64,000 nt of DNA, taken from Chromobotia macracanthus. Lineage: Eukaryota; Chordata; Actinopteri; Cypriniformes; Botiidae. The stretch spans positions 862,501 through 926,500 of the forward strand of contig JAZGTH010000068.1 in assembly GCA_036877525.1 (NCBI GenBank), given 5' to 3'. Position 1 is the stretch's first letter, and every line of letters starts with the position of its first letter. A program made the position numbers and the translations under genes. The notes beneath the pieces are model-generated. The model was not told the DNA's origin. It saw only the letters and a program-made list of their open reading frames with translations, and searched no databases. This document shows, one piece after another, positions 11,901 to 22,288 of the stretch.

Positions 11901-14900
11901 AGTAGTCCTTATATAGCTAGTCCTGTTTTTGAGCTTTGGTTTGTTATTTACTAAATCCTTGAGGTCGAGCTGCGTTTTGTGGGAATGTGGCCCTATGGGA
12001 GTTGTAGTCCGAATTGACCTAATATTCAGGGGACGGCTCCCTCTGGTGGTTTGGAGGAGGCAGTACGGGAGCCTCCACCATAACACTCTTATTGTAACCA
12101 ACCAACACAGTGCAGACACTGTGTAAATATTTTACACATATATTTTTTGTATAATGCTTAAAATTAATCTAGGGCCAGAGAATTCCTCTTAATTTATTTG
12201 AAAAACTTAACATGGGTATAATCACAAATTACTGTAATCACTGTGAGTGGAACCACTTTAATTTCTGCCTAGGGTTTTTATTGATGACACCTGAAAATTG
12301 TATTAAGTTCTTTAGCTAGTTTATGTAATGCACATAGGTAAACATGCAACTTAAGTGCAACTTAATTTGTGACTAAACTATGGCTTTTAAATTGATTTTC
12401 GAACTATATAATGGAACTAATGAATACATGTTTGCAGTGTGGTTTTCTGGTTTGGAGATCTGAACTTCCGAATTGAAGATCTGGATATGCAAGTTGTGAA
12501 AGGAGCTATTGGCGATAACAAACTCTCCATATTATGGGAAAAAGACCAGGTGAGACGCAAAGGCAATCATTATAAATAAAGTAAAATAAAAAATGTGTTT
12601 TCGTGATGTTTTTAATATAAATGACTAACCTTCAGTACTTCGGTACAAAATTTCAAAGATTAATATAGAAGATTAATATAGTTTTGTTCACAAATAATAC
12701 TATTTCAACCAAAGATGTAATCATTACAACATTAATGGTAATAGAGCTATTCTCCACCATTTCCGGCTTAAGGGAAGCAAACATTATCCCAAAAAGGAAA
12801 TATTAATAATTGATTAGGATCAATAATTGATTTGGGAAAACCTTAATCCATATAATCCATTGATTTAACACTTATAGAGCATGTAGCAAGAATCAGCAGG
12901 ATTATGGATTCAAGATTATGAGCATGAACCATCACAACATCAAGTGTGATACAAACAAGACATTATTAACTAGACTAAACACATACTGCCCTAATATTCA
13001 CACAACACACATACAGTTTGGCATTGGAAAAGGTTGAAACAGAGTAAAGATTAAAGTATGAAGTTTTTAGAAATTCAGCAGATCAACAGCCTGAACGAGA
13101 GCTAATGATAGTTGAGTTAATGCATCAGTTACTAAGACTAAGCATGATAGTTGCATGTCTTGAGGCTTCAGTTGATCTTCGCTGTATGTTGTATTGATAA
13201 GAAAGAGAACTAGTTTGATGTGGATGTCTTTCATGGATAGAAAGACAAGGCCTTAGCCTGGCACAAGCTTAGAGGTCTGCTAAAGATGACTTCTAGCCCA
13301 GCATTCTCAAGAGGAAGTGGAAGAGACAAGAGAAGGGGAAAGAGGGAAAGACTTGTGTTCTTGGACACTGGTCTTTAAACTGATGAGGACGTCACACCCT
13401 GAAGAGTTGTGTGATCCAATCAGAGGTTGTCCTTTCGGAGGGAATATTAACTCTCTTTGTCTTCCAACATGCTGTTTTGCATATGGAATTTGAGAGTTTT
13501 ATAATGTTATGATAAACCAAAGTTATCAAACCATAGTGGACATTAATGATCAGGAAATCAAAAATGCAACTCAAAGACACAAAACAAAGACATTGATGTG
13601 ATCTTGATTAACTAAGTAATTCTAAAACTTAAATATTCACAGATGAGTATATGAAGAAAACAAAAACCATAAAACATAACATGTGGATACATGTGTTTAT
13701 ATATTTACAGTATGCATTCACAAGTAAACATATATACAAGTAAAAATAGATCTAAATGTGTCTCCAAGAGTAAACTAGTCATTTGTAAACAGCTAGTAAA
13801 CTGTAGACTGTAACTTTGCTCTTTACCCAAAAAGAACTTACGTTAGCTGCCTGAGATGATGAAGAAAGAACCATTCACGTTTCATGACACATGGATATAA
13901 TCAACGGATCCTATTCATGAGCTATTATAAGATAATATAAATATATATTAGTAAATTGTTGTTTCACATGTTATATAATACACACACACAAACTGTGAAC
14001 TGCAAATTGTAAATGTGTAATGTAAACTGTGGACTGTCAATGTGAAAATTGTGCCTAAACTACAATTGCTGTAGTATACTGAATAAGGAAAAAGATAGCT
14101 TAGAAAATCATTTAGCAATTACTCTTTTTAGGTCACTGTTGTCATACTAACGTAGCTAAATGATTATTGGTTAAAATTAACACATCTGAGAATATGCAGT
14201 GATAATGGTGATTTGATGCCAGCAACAAACAAAACATTTTATTCTTGTTTATTTTGCAGCCCATTCTGAAGCAACATCATTTGGAGTTTCAAATGCTATG
14301 AGTTTGAAAAAGTATGTTTGACAGTACCACCCAGCCTTAACTACATGGTGTTTTTCTGCTGCAGAAGCTGCAACTTCTGCAAGCAGTCAGAGTATCTTTA
14401 TGTTCATTTCAACCTGCTACACAGTGAAATGAAACAAAGTTCAACTTGACACAGACTTACAATACAACACATATGCTTACCCAAGCAGACCTCTGTGATA
14501 CACTTCACAGAGTAACATCCATGGGACTTTGTGTGCTTCTTTATACTTGTCGGCATTAGTTTGTTGCTATCCATTAAGGCACGTTTAACAACAAACACAG
14601 ACCATTGCAATGCGAACCAACACGTCCGTGCCTTTGGGGTCCTCAGTCAGGGAGTAACACAGCAGGCAATGGGAGTACTCCTAGGAGGCAAACAAATCCA
14701 TCTGTGCCTCCCTGTATTGACTCCAAATTAGCTGGACAAATTAGCTTAGACTAGTGTCTCCAGTCTCTTGTGCTTGACAGATGCCATGAGAGCATGAGAG
14801 GCGAGTTGAGACACATAACGTGAGAATAAACCACATCTAAATACATTTTAGAGCCTCTAAATAAATTTCAGTGGGACCACCACTTGGACCACTTGGCTCT

Positions 14901-17900
14901 GAACATGTTCAGGGGTGATGGAACAAAATAAAAAAACATTTTCTCCACCTGGCCCTCCTCTTGGGGATGGATCGGTGTGGTCATCACCTCATGAAAATAA
15001 AGAAACGTCCTCCACTCATCTCAGGGTGGCTTAGCTGTCCTCTTGGAGGGCTTATAAGGGACCTGAGGAGGGGGTGTTGGGGGGAGATGGAGGGGAGGCA
15101 ATTCCTCCTGATGGCAGCATTTGCAGGCACAGATACACCGTAATTGCATGCTCCACTGGGGGTCTCCCTCCCGTCATCCGGCTGCTCAGATCTCAACACT
15201 GCAGAGGACTGAGAGGTCCACAGGGACTGACCCAGTGGGGGATTCTCCATTGTCACTCTAAGGTTGGCCATTGCTAACCTATCCCCTTCGGGTGTTTTGC
15301 CACATGCAGCAGACGCAGGGGAACACACGGCTCTGAAGCAAAAATCTGAATAAAAGCAAGTTGCGGCCGCCCTTTTATACCTTTTTCTGGGTAAGGCAGG
15401 GCTCATCGCTCATTGGCCCTTTCCTCTCGGGCCAATGTTCATTGGCTCTCAAGTGAGACTCCATATGTAACGTAGAACGTAACTGACTGAAAGGGAACAT
15501 AATTCTTATTCCTTGGCTCATGCCGATTCCAACGCATTTTGCTGCCATTTTAAATTTTTCAGTAAACCTACTTTTTAAATTACTCCTACATTTGTCTGAT
15601 TTGCAAAAAACTGAAGACAAAAAGTTATTAAAAGCTTTTTGATAAACTTTGATAAACAGTATACAAGTCATTCTTGTATACTGCGCCAATGAATTTGACA
15701 GGGAGCACAAATAAATCGATGAGGCTTTATCTTTTCAAAACTTTAGTGTATTGACACAAAACTCCACAGTTTGGGAGTTTCAGAAACTGTGGATTCAAAA
15801 CTGAATCCACAGTTTTGTCATAGCACCATCTACTGGTCCAGAGATATGAAAAATAGCTGTTTTTGCTTATAGCTTTTAAAAACTTTGGTAAAATGATACC
15901 CAGTGTTCCTTGGTCGTCCATTTTTGGCCATCAGCCATTTTGAATTTTGTCGTTAAAAGCAATATGTTATAAACGCATCTGCAAATCTTTACAAAACTTG
16001 GTTCATCATTCTCATAGTCTGAGAACACCTTCAAAGTTTGGAGCTCCCTGGTGGTCAAAGGGTATAGAAGAACTTAATTAAACTGCTTCTAACTTTTGAT
16101 TAATTTGCCTTATTGTCATGTGACTTACCTTTATAGATGACCTGGCTTGTGTGTCACTCTACCAAATTTGTCATAGTCGACTATACATTCTGTCTGCCAT
16201 TTTGAGTTATTTTGAAAACCTATTTTTCCAAACTCCTTCTAGGTTGTACATCCGATTTGCACAAAATTTTGTTGGCATCATCTAGGGACACTCCTAACAA
16301 AAAGTTATTAAAATCTTTTTAATAGATCAAATGGTTCTAGAGGAATGCATTTAGATATTACATGGCAAGATGCCAAAAAGAATCTGAAGCTGTGTCATTG
16401 TATGTCCTTGTGGCCACATCCTGACTGTTTCATGACAATTTGGTGACAGCATGACCTATTGGCCAAACAATATAACTAATTTTGTACTGCTGTAAGTGGT
16501 TTTACTATTCTGTAATCCAGAATATTTCCTTCTGTGCTTTTAAATTGCTGCTTGCAGACTTATTTTTTAATATTATTCTTTTTCTGCCCTAAACACCTGT
16601 CTGGGCGTCAAAGATTGTAATCCACAGAGAGAACAAACTTTTTGGGATGGTCAGAAATGCCACAAGCTACTAGGGGTCTATCAGACAGTAATTCATGTTT
16701 TGGCCAATATCTTTGCAACAATGTGGGCTAGAATCCAAAGTCCGCCCCCCACCCCCCACCCCAAATCCTGAATGCTTGCCCTACAAAACTTCCTCGCCAT
16801 GGCAACACCATTCGATATGGGATTTATTGTATTCCAGTAAGAACGAACGCAAACTTTGAAGAAATGAACAAAATAAACAATGTGAAAGAACATAAACACT
16901 TTGAAAATAAAACAATAAACTCAATGGCAAAAGTGTTGCATGGTTTTCAAACAAACCATATTTTTTAAACTGTTTTCTAATCCTCCTTATTTGCAAATCA
17001 TTGTTTATGAATGCGCTGACAAAGTTTTTGTTTATGCTTTCACAGTTTTTGTTTCAATCCATGAATTTATGTTTGACACAGACCTCACATTTGGGCAGAA
17101 CTTAGCAGCTTTACTCTTATTGGCTAGTGAGATTTTAATTGACCACTCCATTTGAGTCTGTGGATGGTTCTTCGCTAATGCTGTGGTCCCAATACATTTA
17201 TGGTGCATTCAGAAAAGGTTTGCCTTGTCCCATCTTCCACCTGCATTGAGTGTCTCGGGCTCGAGCATGCTCAGGTGTAGTTTTTTAACTGGGATAATTT
17301 TAACTGGGAACAACATATGGAATCCAATACACAAGAAGAACAGTTACAATTAAACTAAAAAGAGATAATTTTAGGAAATACCAAGTCAATACGTAATGAA
17401 CAGCCAAATAAAGACATAACTGCTGTATACTGTACAGAAATTAAACTTCACTGTCTGAGGCTCCCCTTGGCATGAATGCGCTAGCACATGACTGGCTGCA
17501 GCATCTATCAAATGCATTTATGCAAGTATGCATTTCCCCCAGTGAGCCTCTTTGCATAGGTTCTATGCATGATCCTCCTGGTGCCCCCCTTCTGGACCAA
17601 CCAGACCTGGTTCTCGGAGCTCATGCTTCTGACAGCGGTTTTTCAAGGATTGTTGCTCCTCCCATCAGTAGGACCCACGGAAGTGCCAGATTGGCATCAT
17701 GCCGTTGTTCCTCCAAGAGTGCCTGGAGAGACGTCTGTCTCCCTCCAAGCATAAGGTCTATGTGACGGCCATCTCTGCTCACCACAACAATATTGGCGTT
17801 AGGAACTCGGGACGGCATGACCTTTAGGTCATTCAACCCTGTGTCTTCCTCTTGGTAAAGAACCTCTACCTCACTGCTGGCACCATCTGAGGGATAGGGG

Positions 17901-20900
17901 CCTTCTCGGTAGTTTTTCCATATGTGTTCTACCCAGAAGGTATGTCCATATGTTGTATCTACAACGTGACACCTATTACCAATAGGATGTGGTCTCCATA
18001 GTGTTCCCCTCATCAACAGAAGAGTGGACGCTCTCTTAGCCGGATATGTCGCCTTACATGTAAGCTGGAAGGTTATGACATAGCTGAAACACTCATACGA
18101 GGCACGCTACAGCTTGCCCGCATCTGCTCCATTTAGCTCGTAGTACAGTTCAGCTCCTGTGGCGCTTCATATAGAGACCCCTAATGTCATCATCGACACA
18201 ACGTTGAGTGACCGACAGAAAATGCAACATGCAAATTCCTTATTAGCCTTATAAAAAAAAATATATTGTCAAAATTTGGAGAAAATCCCCTAAACCACCT
18301 AGGAGTAAAAAAATTCAGAGACTGGAATTGACAAAAAATCCCCACACAACCCAACTTCCTGTTGGACGGAGCTAATGAATGTAATTCTGAAAAGTTGTCT
18401 GGCTTGATTAGAACAATACATTGTTCCAAGTTTGGTGACTGTAGGCAAAACTAACCCCGTCACTTTAGTCTAAAGGGGGTGCTAAACCCATGTCTAAGCG
18501 TTTGCCTAACGGCTGATCACCACAATGTGTGTGCCAAATGCAATACTATTTTAAGCATATTAAGTGCCTCAAATATACCTGGATGTGGTTTTAAAGTTTA
18601 ACATATTGCCATGGCAACAATATGTAAGATATCACAAATCCTTTTAGAACTTTATATTAGCCATGTCTCTACAGTATGAAGTGACAAGGCCAAATGTAAG
18701 TTGACAATTTTAAAGTTTAAGTGACGCACTTCATGTTTCCAACGGGTAGCGCTATTACTGCGACTCACAATAGTCATCAATGTCAGCCCACCACAATAAA
18801 CATATTTGCCAAGTTTAGCCTCAATCGCTCAATGCATGCTGTAGAGATTAGTGACTTGCTGCTCCCATTTTTCACAATAATATTACTGGCTTGCCATGGC
18901 AACACCATTCGTGATATCAAAAATCAGACATTGTATGAGCAGACATTAATGTTTGGAAAATCAAAAATGCAACTCATAATTACTACATTAATCAAGATCA
19001 CGTATGTAGGTTTGGTATTTATAAATCATTCATTTAAATATGCATAGTTTAGTATATTTGTAAAATATAAAACATGTAAGACATGTAACATGGGGAAAAT
19101 CGGATACAATTTCCTTTGCATTTGTGAGTGGATAAATACGCATGTGAAAATGGTTTTTTTTTGTCTGTCTCAAAGTGAAGCAAGAATCTCAACATTCTAT
19201 TAGGTTGTAAAACAGCCTTATCTAGATACTAGGGAAAAAGAGATATTGCAGATGATAAATCATGAACAGATTATTGATATCTCGAATGGTGTTGCCACGG
19301 CAAGGCAAGGCAATCAATTTAAGGCAATTACTAGACCAGGAAGTTTCTCATATATTTTGCATGCATTTAGTGATTTACATCAAACTTGGGAAATATATTC
19401 TGTGTATTGGGGCTGATCACAATGATGTGGCTATTGTAAATCTCAGTTGTAGTGCCACCAACTGGCAGCAGGTACACGTACAAAAGTCCTCATTTATTTT
19501 ATAAATTAAATTCATCTGAAAACTATGCAACGTTTTCTGAGAAGCATCAGGTGGTGGTTCTGTTTGCAGCTATATTTATTATTATTTTCCAGAACGAACT
19601 GCATTTTTGAGGGCCTAAACATGCTCAAAAATAATATTTATATAATAATTATAAATGAAAGTATGTTAATATTATATATGTTATATAAATGTTACTTATA
19701 ATAGGCATTGTGTTCTGGGTTGGTTCAGGAGGGATTAAAAATGTATTAAAATGTATTAAAAAATACAGCTTCTGTGCAAACAATAGTCTTTGTAATAAAG
19801 TTTAGAATAATAATACTTGGTGTCAAGTTGCTGTAACTTATAACCCAAAAATTGCTTATATAAAAACATGTTTTTATAAATTACAGATCTATTAGATATT
19901 AGATATTAAAATATTAGGTTGAAATTACTTGTACAGCCAAGTTGATTAAACTTAAAAATTTAAGGCAGCATTTTTAGTGCACTAATCTGCAATTATTTTT
20001 TTTTTTTTTGAGAAAATGTTTACAAAACCCAGCTTTTGTAAACACTTTTAAAAATGCTGTTTAGTAGGGGAAAAAAAAGCTTACAATTATCCATTTCAAA
20101 TGTATCCAGATTTATGTGGATGTCGCTTTTGATATTTTTTTCTGTCTTGCAGCTGAACATGGCTAAAAGCAGTGAGATTTTACTTGAAGACTTTCAAGAG
20201 GGACCACTCAAATTCCCCCCTACATATAAGTTTGATGTGGGTACAGACACTTATGATACCAGGTAAACAATGTAAAGTGCTTGAGGGAATTAAAAACCTA
20301 TAAAGAAGTCATAGAAAATTATATATTTTGATATTAATGATGATTTTTAATTATTTTTTTTTTACTTGGAATGTTAGTCAAGGTTTCAAGGTTCATAAAT
20401 TAAGTTTATCTTTACTTTCCTCAGTGGCAAGAAACGTAAACCAGCATGGACAGATCGCATCCTTTGGCGGCTAAGGTCAATGGCCCAAATCAGCAACAGT
20501 ACATCCAAATGCAGCTCGTGGTCAGCCCTGACCAGTGGAATCCATGTGTCACAACATTTTTACCACAGCCACATGGAATACACTGTCAGTGACCACAAAC
20601 CCGTGTCTGCTATTTTTACTCTACAGGTCAGCACAGCAACTTGATAAAATTGTTCTGATTGTAATTCTTTGCAAATCCAGTAGAGTGCCTTTCAACCCAA
20701 AACTTTAAGTATATAGGGTTTTTAGTTACACTTTATTTTAGAGTTTCAATCCGTAACATTTGCCTCTCTATCACCATCTATCACTTTTTTGAAATATAAA
20801 ATTGCAGGCTACTTTATCTACTTTTCAACAAGTATGTTGAAGTTAAATGAAGCCACACTGACATTTCCCAGGAAATCAGACACAACAGCCCAAATTATAA

Positions 20901-22288
20901 ATCATTATTATGGTTTTAGGGTTTGGTTTAGGGTTACTTGTGCATAATTTGCTATATTAAGTGCATGTAACGTGTAACAGACACTGTAAACAAGTAAAGT
21001 GTTACTGGGCTTTCTGTATTAAAATCATGTTCCAGTCTTCATACTGATTTAGAGTATTATCATAAAAAACTCCTGTTTTTTTTTTTTTCTTATACATTGT
21101 TTTCTGGAGATCCTTTCAAAGGTTTTGTCATGTCATTGGGCTTTCAACCCTTTTAGCAGTGTTCACACTGTCTTGTATGTACACATAGATAAAATCTTTT
21201 GACAAGTTTGTGCAGTGTGTGATTATGCTTTTACCTCGTGTTTGTTCTTATAGTTCCTACGTAAAGTGTACACCCCTTTGGTAACGCTCCTTGTGGAGGA
21301 TGAATGGAAGGAGTTGTCTGATGCAGTAGCCAAATTCAAGGTAGCCCCCAACTTTGCACGAAGCTCTTGGGACTGGATTGGGCTTTACAAGGTTATTTTA
21401 ATAATTTTATTTGAACTACCTATTTAGTACTGAGCTTGTAAGGAAGTTGATGGTAGTAATGGTGATTGTAGTAATATACAAATCCTTTTACCTGAGTATA
21501 AGCATCTTTTGCGAACAATTTCACAGGTTGGGTTTAAACATCACAAAGACTATGTTGGGTACACATGGGCCAAGCAGGAAGAGTCTGATTACTTGAGACA
21601 GGAGCACCATGTAAGCAGATGTCATGAATGAGTTTTGAAAATGAAGAAAATGTAAAAAATAGAAAATGTATTTGCAAAAATCAGTGTCCCAATTTTAATA
21701 ATTTTTGATGTGATACTCTAGGTGGTTTTTGCAGAGGAGGAGTTGCCGAAGGATTCTGGGGACTTCATTTTGGGTTACTATAGCAACAATATGAGCTGCA
21801 TTGTGGGTGTCACTGAACCATTCCAGGTACATATTGTTCTGCTACTCTTAATTTAAGTGTGCACCCACTGTACATCATAAAACTTTATCCAGGTTGCTTA
21901 AATAGTGTGATAAATGAACTAAATTGAGGATTGGTCTTAATTTTCTCATTTAATATCTCCTAAGATTCAGCTGCCAGCATCCAATGCAGCTGATTTCAGC
22001 CCACCAGACAGCTCTGACTTCACATCCGATGATGAGGTTAAGCATGGTGGCTCTGACACATCAAGCCCCGAGGTTGAGAAGCAACAGAGTAGCAGCTGGA
22101 GTGAAAAACCTGCCAATAGGCAGCTGGTAAATCCAAATGAACCACAGTCTAAAGACACACTGCCACATTCCAACTTTTGTGAGCAGAGTAATAAGGCCCT
22201 TGAACACATCAAGTCCTCTGATGATTCTGTTACTGCTGATGATAGCTCTAACTCAGGAAAAGATGAGACCATGCCAAAAGAACCTTAG
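5772..22288 (+). CDS. inpp5j: inpp5j, phosphatidylinositol 4,5-bisphosphate 5-phosphatase A (3' part, 8 exons)
   Basis: Exons 5772-5947, 12438-12549, 20153-20262, 20425-20626, 21254-21391, 21527-21610, 21722-21826 and 21965-22288 join in one frame to 416 codons and a TAG stop, all with AG acceptors and GT donors. The protein removes the 5-phosphate from PI(4,5)P2, PI(3,4,5)P3 and soluble inositol phosphates at membranes and restrains PI3K/AKT signalling. Both family signatures are present: WFGDLNFRI (visible residues 63-71) and KRKPAWTDRIL (136-146), plus SDHKPV (188-193). Residues about 201-309 fit the SKICH domain and 310-416 are an acidic, Ser/Pro-rich tail. From memory of the human family, the sequence around CFLNCHLPAHM, HMEYTVSDHKP and DFILGYYS fits INPP5J better than INPP5K. 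The N-terminal region and start of the catalytic domain are missing, presumably upstream of the window. A teleost a/b paralogue cannot be told apart. Confidence 0.93.
6160..6970. repeat. Intronic direct duplication and GCTAGCATGATG-like repeat
   Basis: A segment with ACAAACTTTAT, TTGGCTTGACAAAGCC and TTTAGGTCTGACATT occurs at about 6161-6260 and again at about 6611-6712, a spacing of roughly 450 bp. Between and after the copies are many degenerate units around TTTTAACATGATGCTAGCA, a repeat type widespread in fish introns. No coding capacity is seen. It lies in the intron between the first two visible inpp5j exons. Confidence 0.6.
7636..7716. repeat. Inverted repeat, possible small MITE or hairpin
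   Basis: AAAAAGCTATAATTGCACAA at about 7636 and TTGTGTAATTATAGCTTTTT ending near 7703 are imperfect reverse complements about 20 nt long, separated by about 30 nt. It could be a tiny non-autonomous element or a simple hairpin. No target duplication is clear. Confidence 0.45.
7738..7930. repeat. Intronic repeat, inverted relative of 53170-53440
   Basis: Read on the minus strand, this block matches 53170-53440: GGTGGGAGGGTAGAGTGTTG against GGTAGGAGGGTACAGTGTGG, then GCTAATTTGCACACCA, AATGTAAACAA and GTTCTGAGAGCTATG follow in the same order. One copy is in an inpp5j intron and the other in selenom intron 3. I do not recognise the family and neither copy has a long open frame. Confidence 0.6.
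8640..9165 (+). pseudogene. Ty3/gypsy RT-RNase H fragment
   Basis: Plus-strand frames read as the end of gypsy RT and the start of RNase H with stops and shifts: a YINYILTYSWTLAE stretch near 8655, VEAIQNWPTAREQ near 8820, and FNSTSLLIHPDLNKPFIGEVDASLE at about 9000-9070. The order and spacing fit one decayed copy. No LTR is evident beside it. It lies in an inpp5j intron, in the sense direction. Confidence 0.7.
9170..10430. other. Intronic stretch without recognised features
   Basis: AT-rich. I see no exon, no transposase or RT block, and no clear repeat boundary. A minus-strand frame at 9914-10123 has no recognisable domain. Confidence 0.5.
10930..11433 (-). pseudogene. L2-type LINE reverse transcriptase fragment
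   Basis: The minus-strand frame 11433-11131 contains LNRLDNYVCISGIALAWF, then YGVPQGSVLG and FHCYTDETQMYISL. The normal Y-A-D-D catalytic block reads YTDE here, so the copy is inactive. Bases 11130-10930 continue with a degenerate stretch like that following RT in L2 elements. It is related to the minus-strand L2 fragment at 49540-50350. Confidence 0.8.
11437..12090. mobile_element. LTR-like repeat, family shared with 42590-43110 and 23395-23845
   Basis: The block around 11625-11790 (CATGTGCACTCCGGTC, TTGTTTCCTCGTTA, TTAATGCCCTTGTGTTTGC, TGTCTTGTGCTGG) parallels 42665-42800. The end at about 11985-12085 (CTATGGGAGTTGTAGTCCGAA, TAATATTCAGGGGA, GGGAGCCTCCACCATAAC) parallels 23750-23845. The composition and layout look like fish gypsy LTR ends but no pol gene is attached. 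Direction and true ends are unsure. Confidence 0.5.
12438..12549 (+). CDS. inpp5j: inpp5j exon 2 (visible): first phosphatase signature
   Basis: It completes a split Asp codon and adds 37 codons ending WEKDQ. It carries WFGDLNFRI, the magnesium- and substrate-site signature of inositol polyphosphate 5-phosphatases. Acceptor TTTGCAG, donor GTGAGA. It sits more than 6 kb from each neighbouring exon because of repeat insertions. Confidence 0.94.
12720..13760. repeat. Long intronic repeat, paired with 61790-62600
   Basis: From about 12990 the sequence matches 61800-62595 in the same orientation: CATACAGTTTGGCATTGGAA, AGAGTAAAGATT, CAGCAGATCAACAGCCT, GAGGTCTGCT, TTGTCTTCCAACATGCTG, TTTTGCATATGGAATTTGA, AGGAAATCA. 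About 12830-12945 also resembles the reverse complement of 38760-38890, inside the nested LTR-like element. No coding region is convincing. It may be an LTR or non-autonomous element. Confidence 0.55.
13761..14870. other. Intronic stretch without recognised features
   Basis: I see no exon or transposon protein block. The short frames at 14404-14731 lack domains. A DIRS fragment starts around 14880. Confidence 0.5.
14880..15500 (-). mobile_element. DIRS-type fragment, copy B
   Basis: Related to copy A: TTTGCAGGCACAGA at 15120 compares with 240, CTCAACACTGCAGAGGAC near 15192 compares with 665, and CTGAATAAAAGCAAGTTGCGG near 15346 compares with 1206. The order is the same but internal parts are lost. 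A 140-codon minus-strand frame at 15406-14984 spans it but does not follow a known domain, so I treat it as fortuitous. It is in an inpp5j intron, antisense. Confidence 0.55.
15535..16565. repeat. Non-autonomous repeat with tandem internal blocks
   Basis: The block GCCATTTT, then an AAACCTACTTTTT-like run, then TTGCAAAAA or TTGCACAAA, then AAAAAGTTATTAAAA occurs at about 15540-15640 and again at about 16195-16315, a spacing of about 660 bp. The end at 16540-16560 (AAATTGCTGCTTGCAG) also appears at 56350-56370. Related phrases (ccatttt, caaacttggt, gccaccaactggc) run through 18.2-19.5 kb, 56.9 kb and 60.5-61.7 kb. I cannot name the family. Confidence 0.5.
16570..17459. other. Intronic stretch, no gene; C-rich run
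   Basis: No exon or transposon protein is seen. A C-rich run at about 16743-16763 could form a G-quadruplex on the minus strand. Confidence 0.45.
17460..18195 (+). pseudogene. DIRS-type 3' fragment: RNase H end, tyrosine recombinase start, terminal region
   Basis: Plus-strand frames at 17472 and 17569 read MNALAHDW and LLVPPFWTNQTWFSELMLL, resembling the end of the DIRS RNase H region. They are followed near 17715 by ERRLSPSKHKVYVTAISAHH, which fits the N-terminal part of the DIRS tyrosine recombinase. The rest of the recombinase is degraded. The end near 18130-18190 (AACGTTGAGTGACCGACAG) resembles sequence at the ends of copies A and B. This copy lies in the opposite orientation to the other three. 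Confidence 0.55.
18190..19000. repeat. Repeat, inverted copy of 60590-61250
   Basis: Read on the minus strand it follows 60590-61250 block by block: GACTAAAGTGACGGGGTTAG, CAAGCCAGACAACTTT, GTCAATTCCAG, TTGCCATGGCAA, ACATGGCTAATAT, TTGTCAACTTACATTT and TATTGTGAGTC all appear. No open frame is meaningful. It lies in an inpp5j intron. Confidence 0.6.
19255..19500. repeat. Repeat, direct relative of 61490-61660
   Basis: Shares GTGTTGCCA, AGGCAATCAATTTA, GGGCTGATCACAAT, ATTGTAAATC and the GCACCACC/GCCACCAACTGGCAG block with 61490-61660 in the same orientation. It probably belongs to the same family as 18190-19000, here in the other direction. Confidence 0.5.
20153..20262 (+). CDS. inpp5j: inpp5j exon 3 (visible)
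   Basis: 36 codons plus two bases of a split Ser codon: LNMAK through YDT. FPPTYKFDVGT is a conserved 5-phosphatase block before the second signature. Acceptor TCTTGCAG, donor GTAAAC. Confidence 0.94.
20425..20626 (+). CDS. inpp5j: inpp5j exon 4 (visible): second phosphatase signature
   Basis: It completes the Ser codon and adds 67 codons. It carries KRKPAWTDRIL, with the aspartate and arginine of the active site, and SDHKPV, which closes the catalytic fold. The segment between (about 20 residues rich in Ser/Thr) is the variable loop of the family. Acceptor CCTCAG, donor GTCAGC. Confidence 0.95.
21254..21391 (+). CDS. inpp5j: inpp5j exon 5 (visible): start of SKICH region
   Basis: 46 codons ending SSWDWIGLYK, a SKICH-domain hallmark. 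The SKICH domain directs these enzymes to the plasma membrane and ruffles. The donor GTTATT is a weak GT donor, but the frame and homology support it. Confidence 0.92.
21527..21610 (+). CDS. inpp5j: inpp5j exon 6 (visible): SKICH region
   Basis: 28 codons, VGFKHHKDYVGYTWAK onward. The acceptor is TTTCACAG and the donor GTAAGC. It continues the SKICH beta-sandwich and keeps frame with both neighbours. Confidence 0.92.
21722..21826 (+). CDS. inpp5j: inpp5j exon 7 (visible): end of SKICH region
   Basis: 35 codons ending GVTEPFQ. DFILGYYSNN is the conserved end of the SKICH domain. Acceptor ACTCTAG, donor GTACAT. Confidence 0.93.
21965..22288 (+). CDS. inpp5j: inpp5j last exon: C-terminal tail and stop
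   Basis: 107 codons and TAG. The tail begins IQLPAS and is rich in Ser, Asp, Glu and Pro, with no recognised fold; it is probably disordered. It is shorter than the proline-rich C-terminal tail I recall for human INPP5J. A minus-strand frame at 22272-21967 is its antisense shadow. Confidence 0.92.
   Translation: MQLPASNAADFSPPDSSDFTSDDEVKHGGSDTSSPEVEKQQSSSWSEKPANRQLVNPNEPQSKDTLPHSNFCEQSNKALEHIKSSDDSVTADDSSNSGKDETMPKEP

Noticed and set aside
14984..15406. 140-codon minus-strand frame
   Set aside because: It crosses DIRS-derived DNA in a frame without recognised domains and with internal loss relative to copy A.
17621..18016. 131-codon minus-strand frame
   Set aside because: The plus strand here reads as DIRS RNase H and recombinase, so this is probably antisense chance.
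21967..22272. 101-codon minus-strand frame
   Set aside because: Antisense of the last inpp5j exon.
5772..22288. Alternative assignment of the phosphatase to inpp5k
   Set aside because: The domain order fits both, but the residues around CFLNCHLPAHM, the HMEYTVSDHKP block and the longer acidic tail agree better with inpp5j as I recall the families. A tree would settle it.
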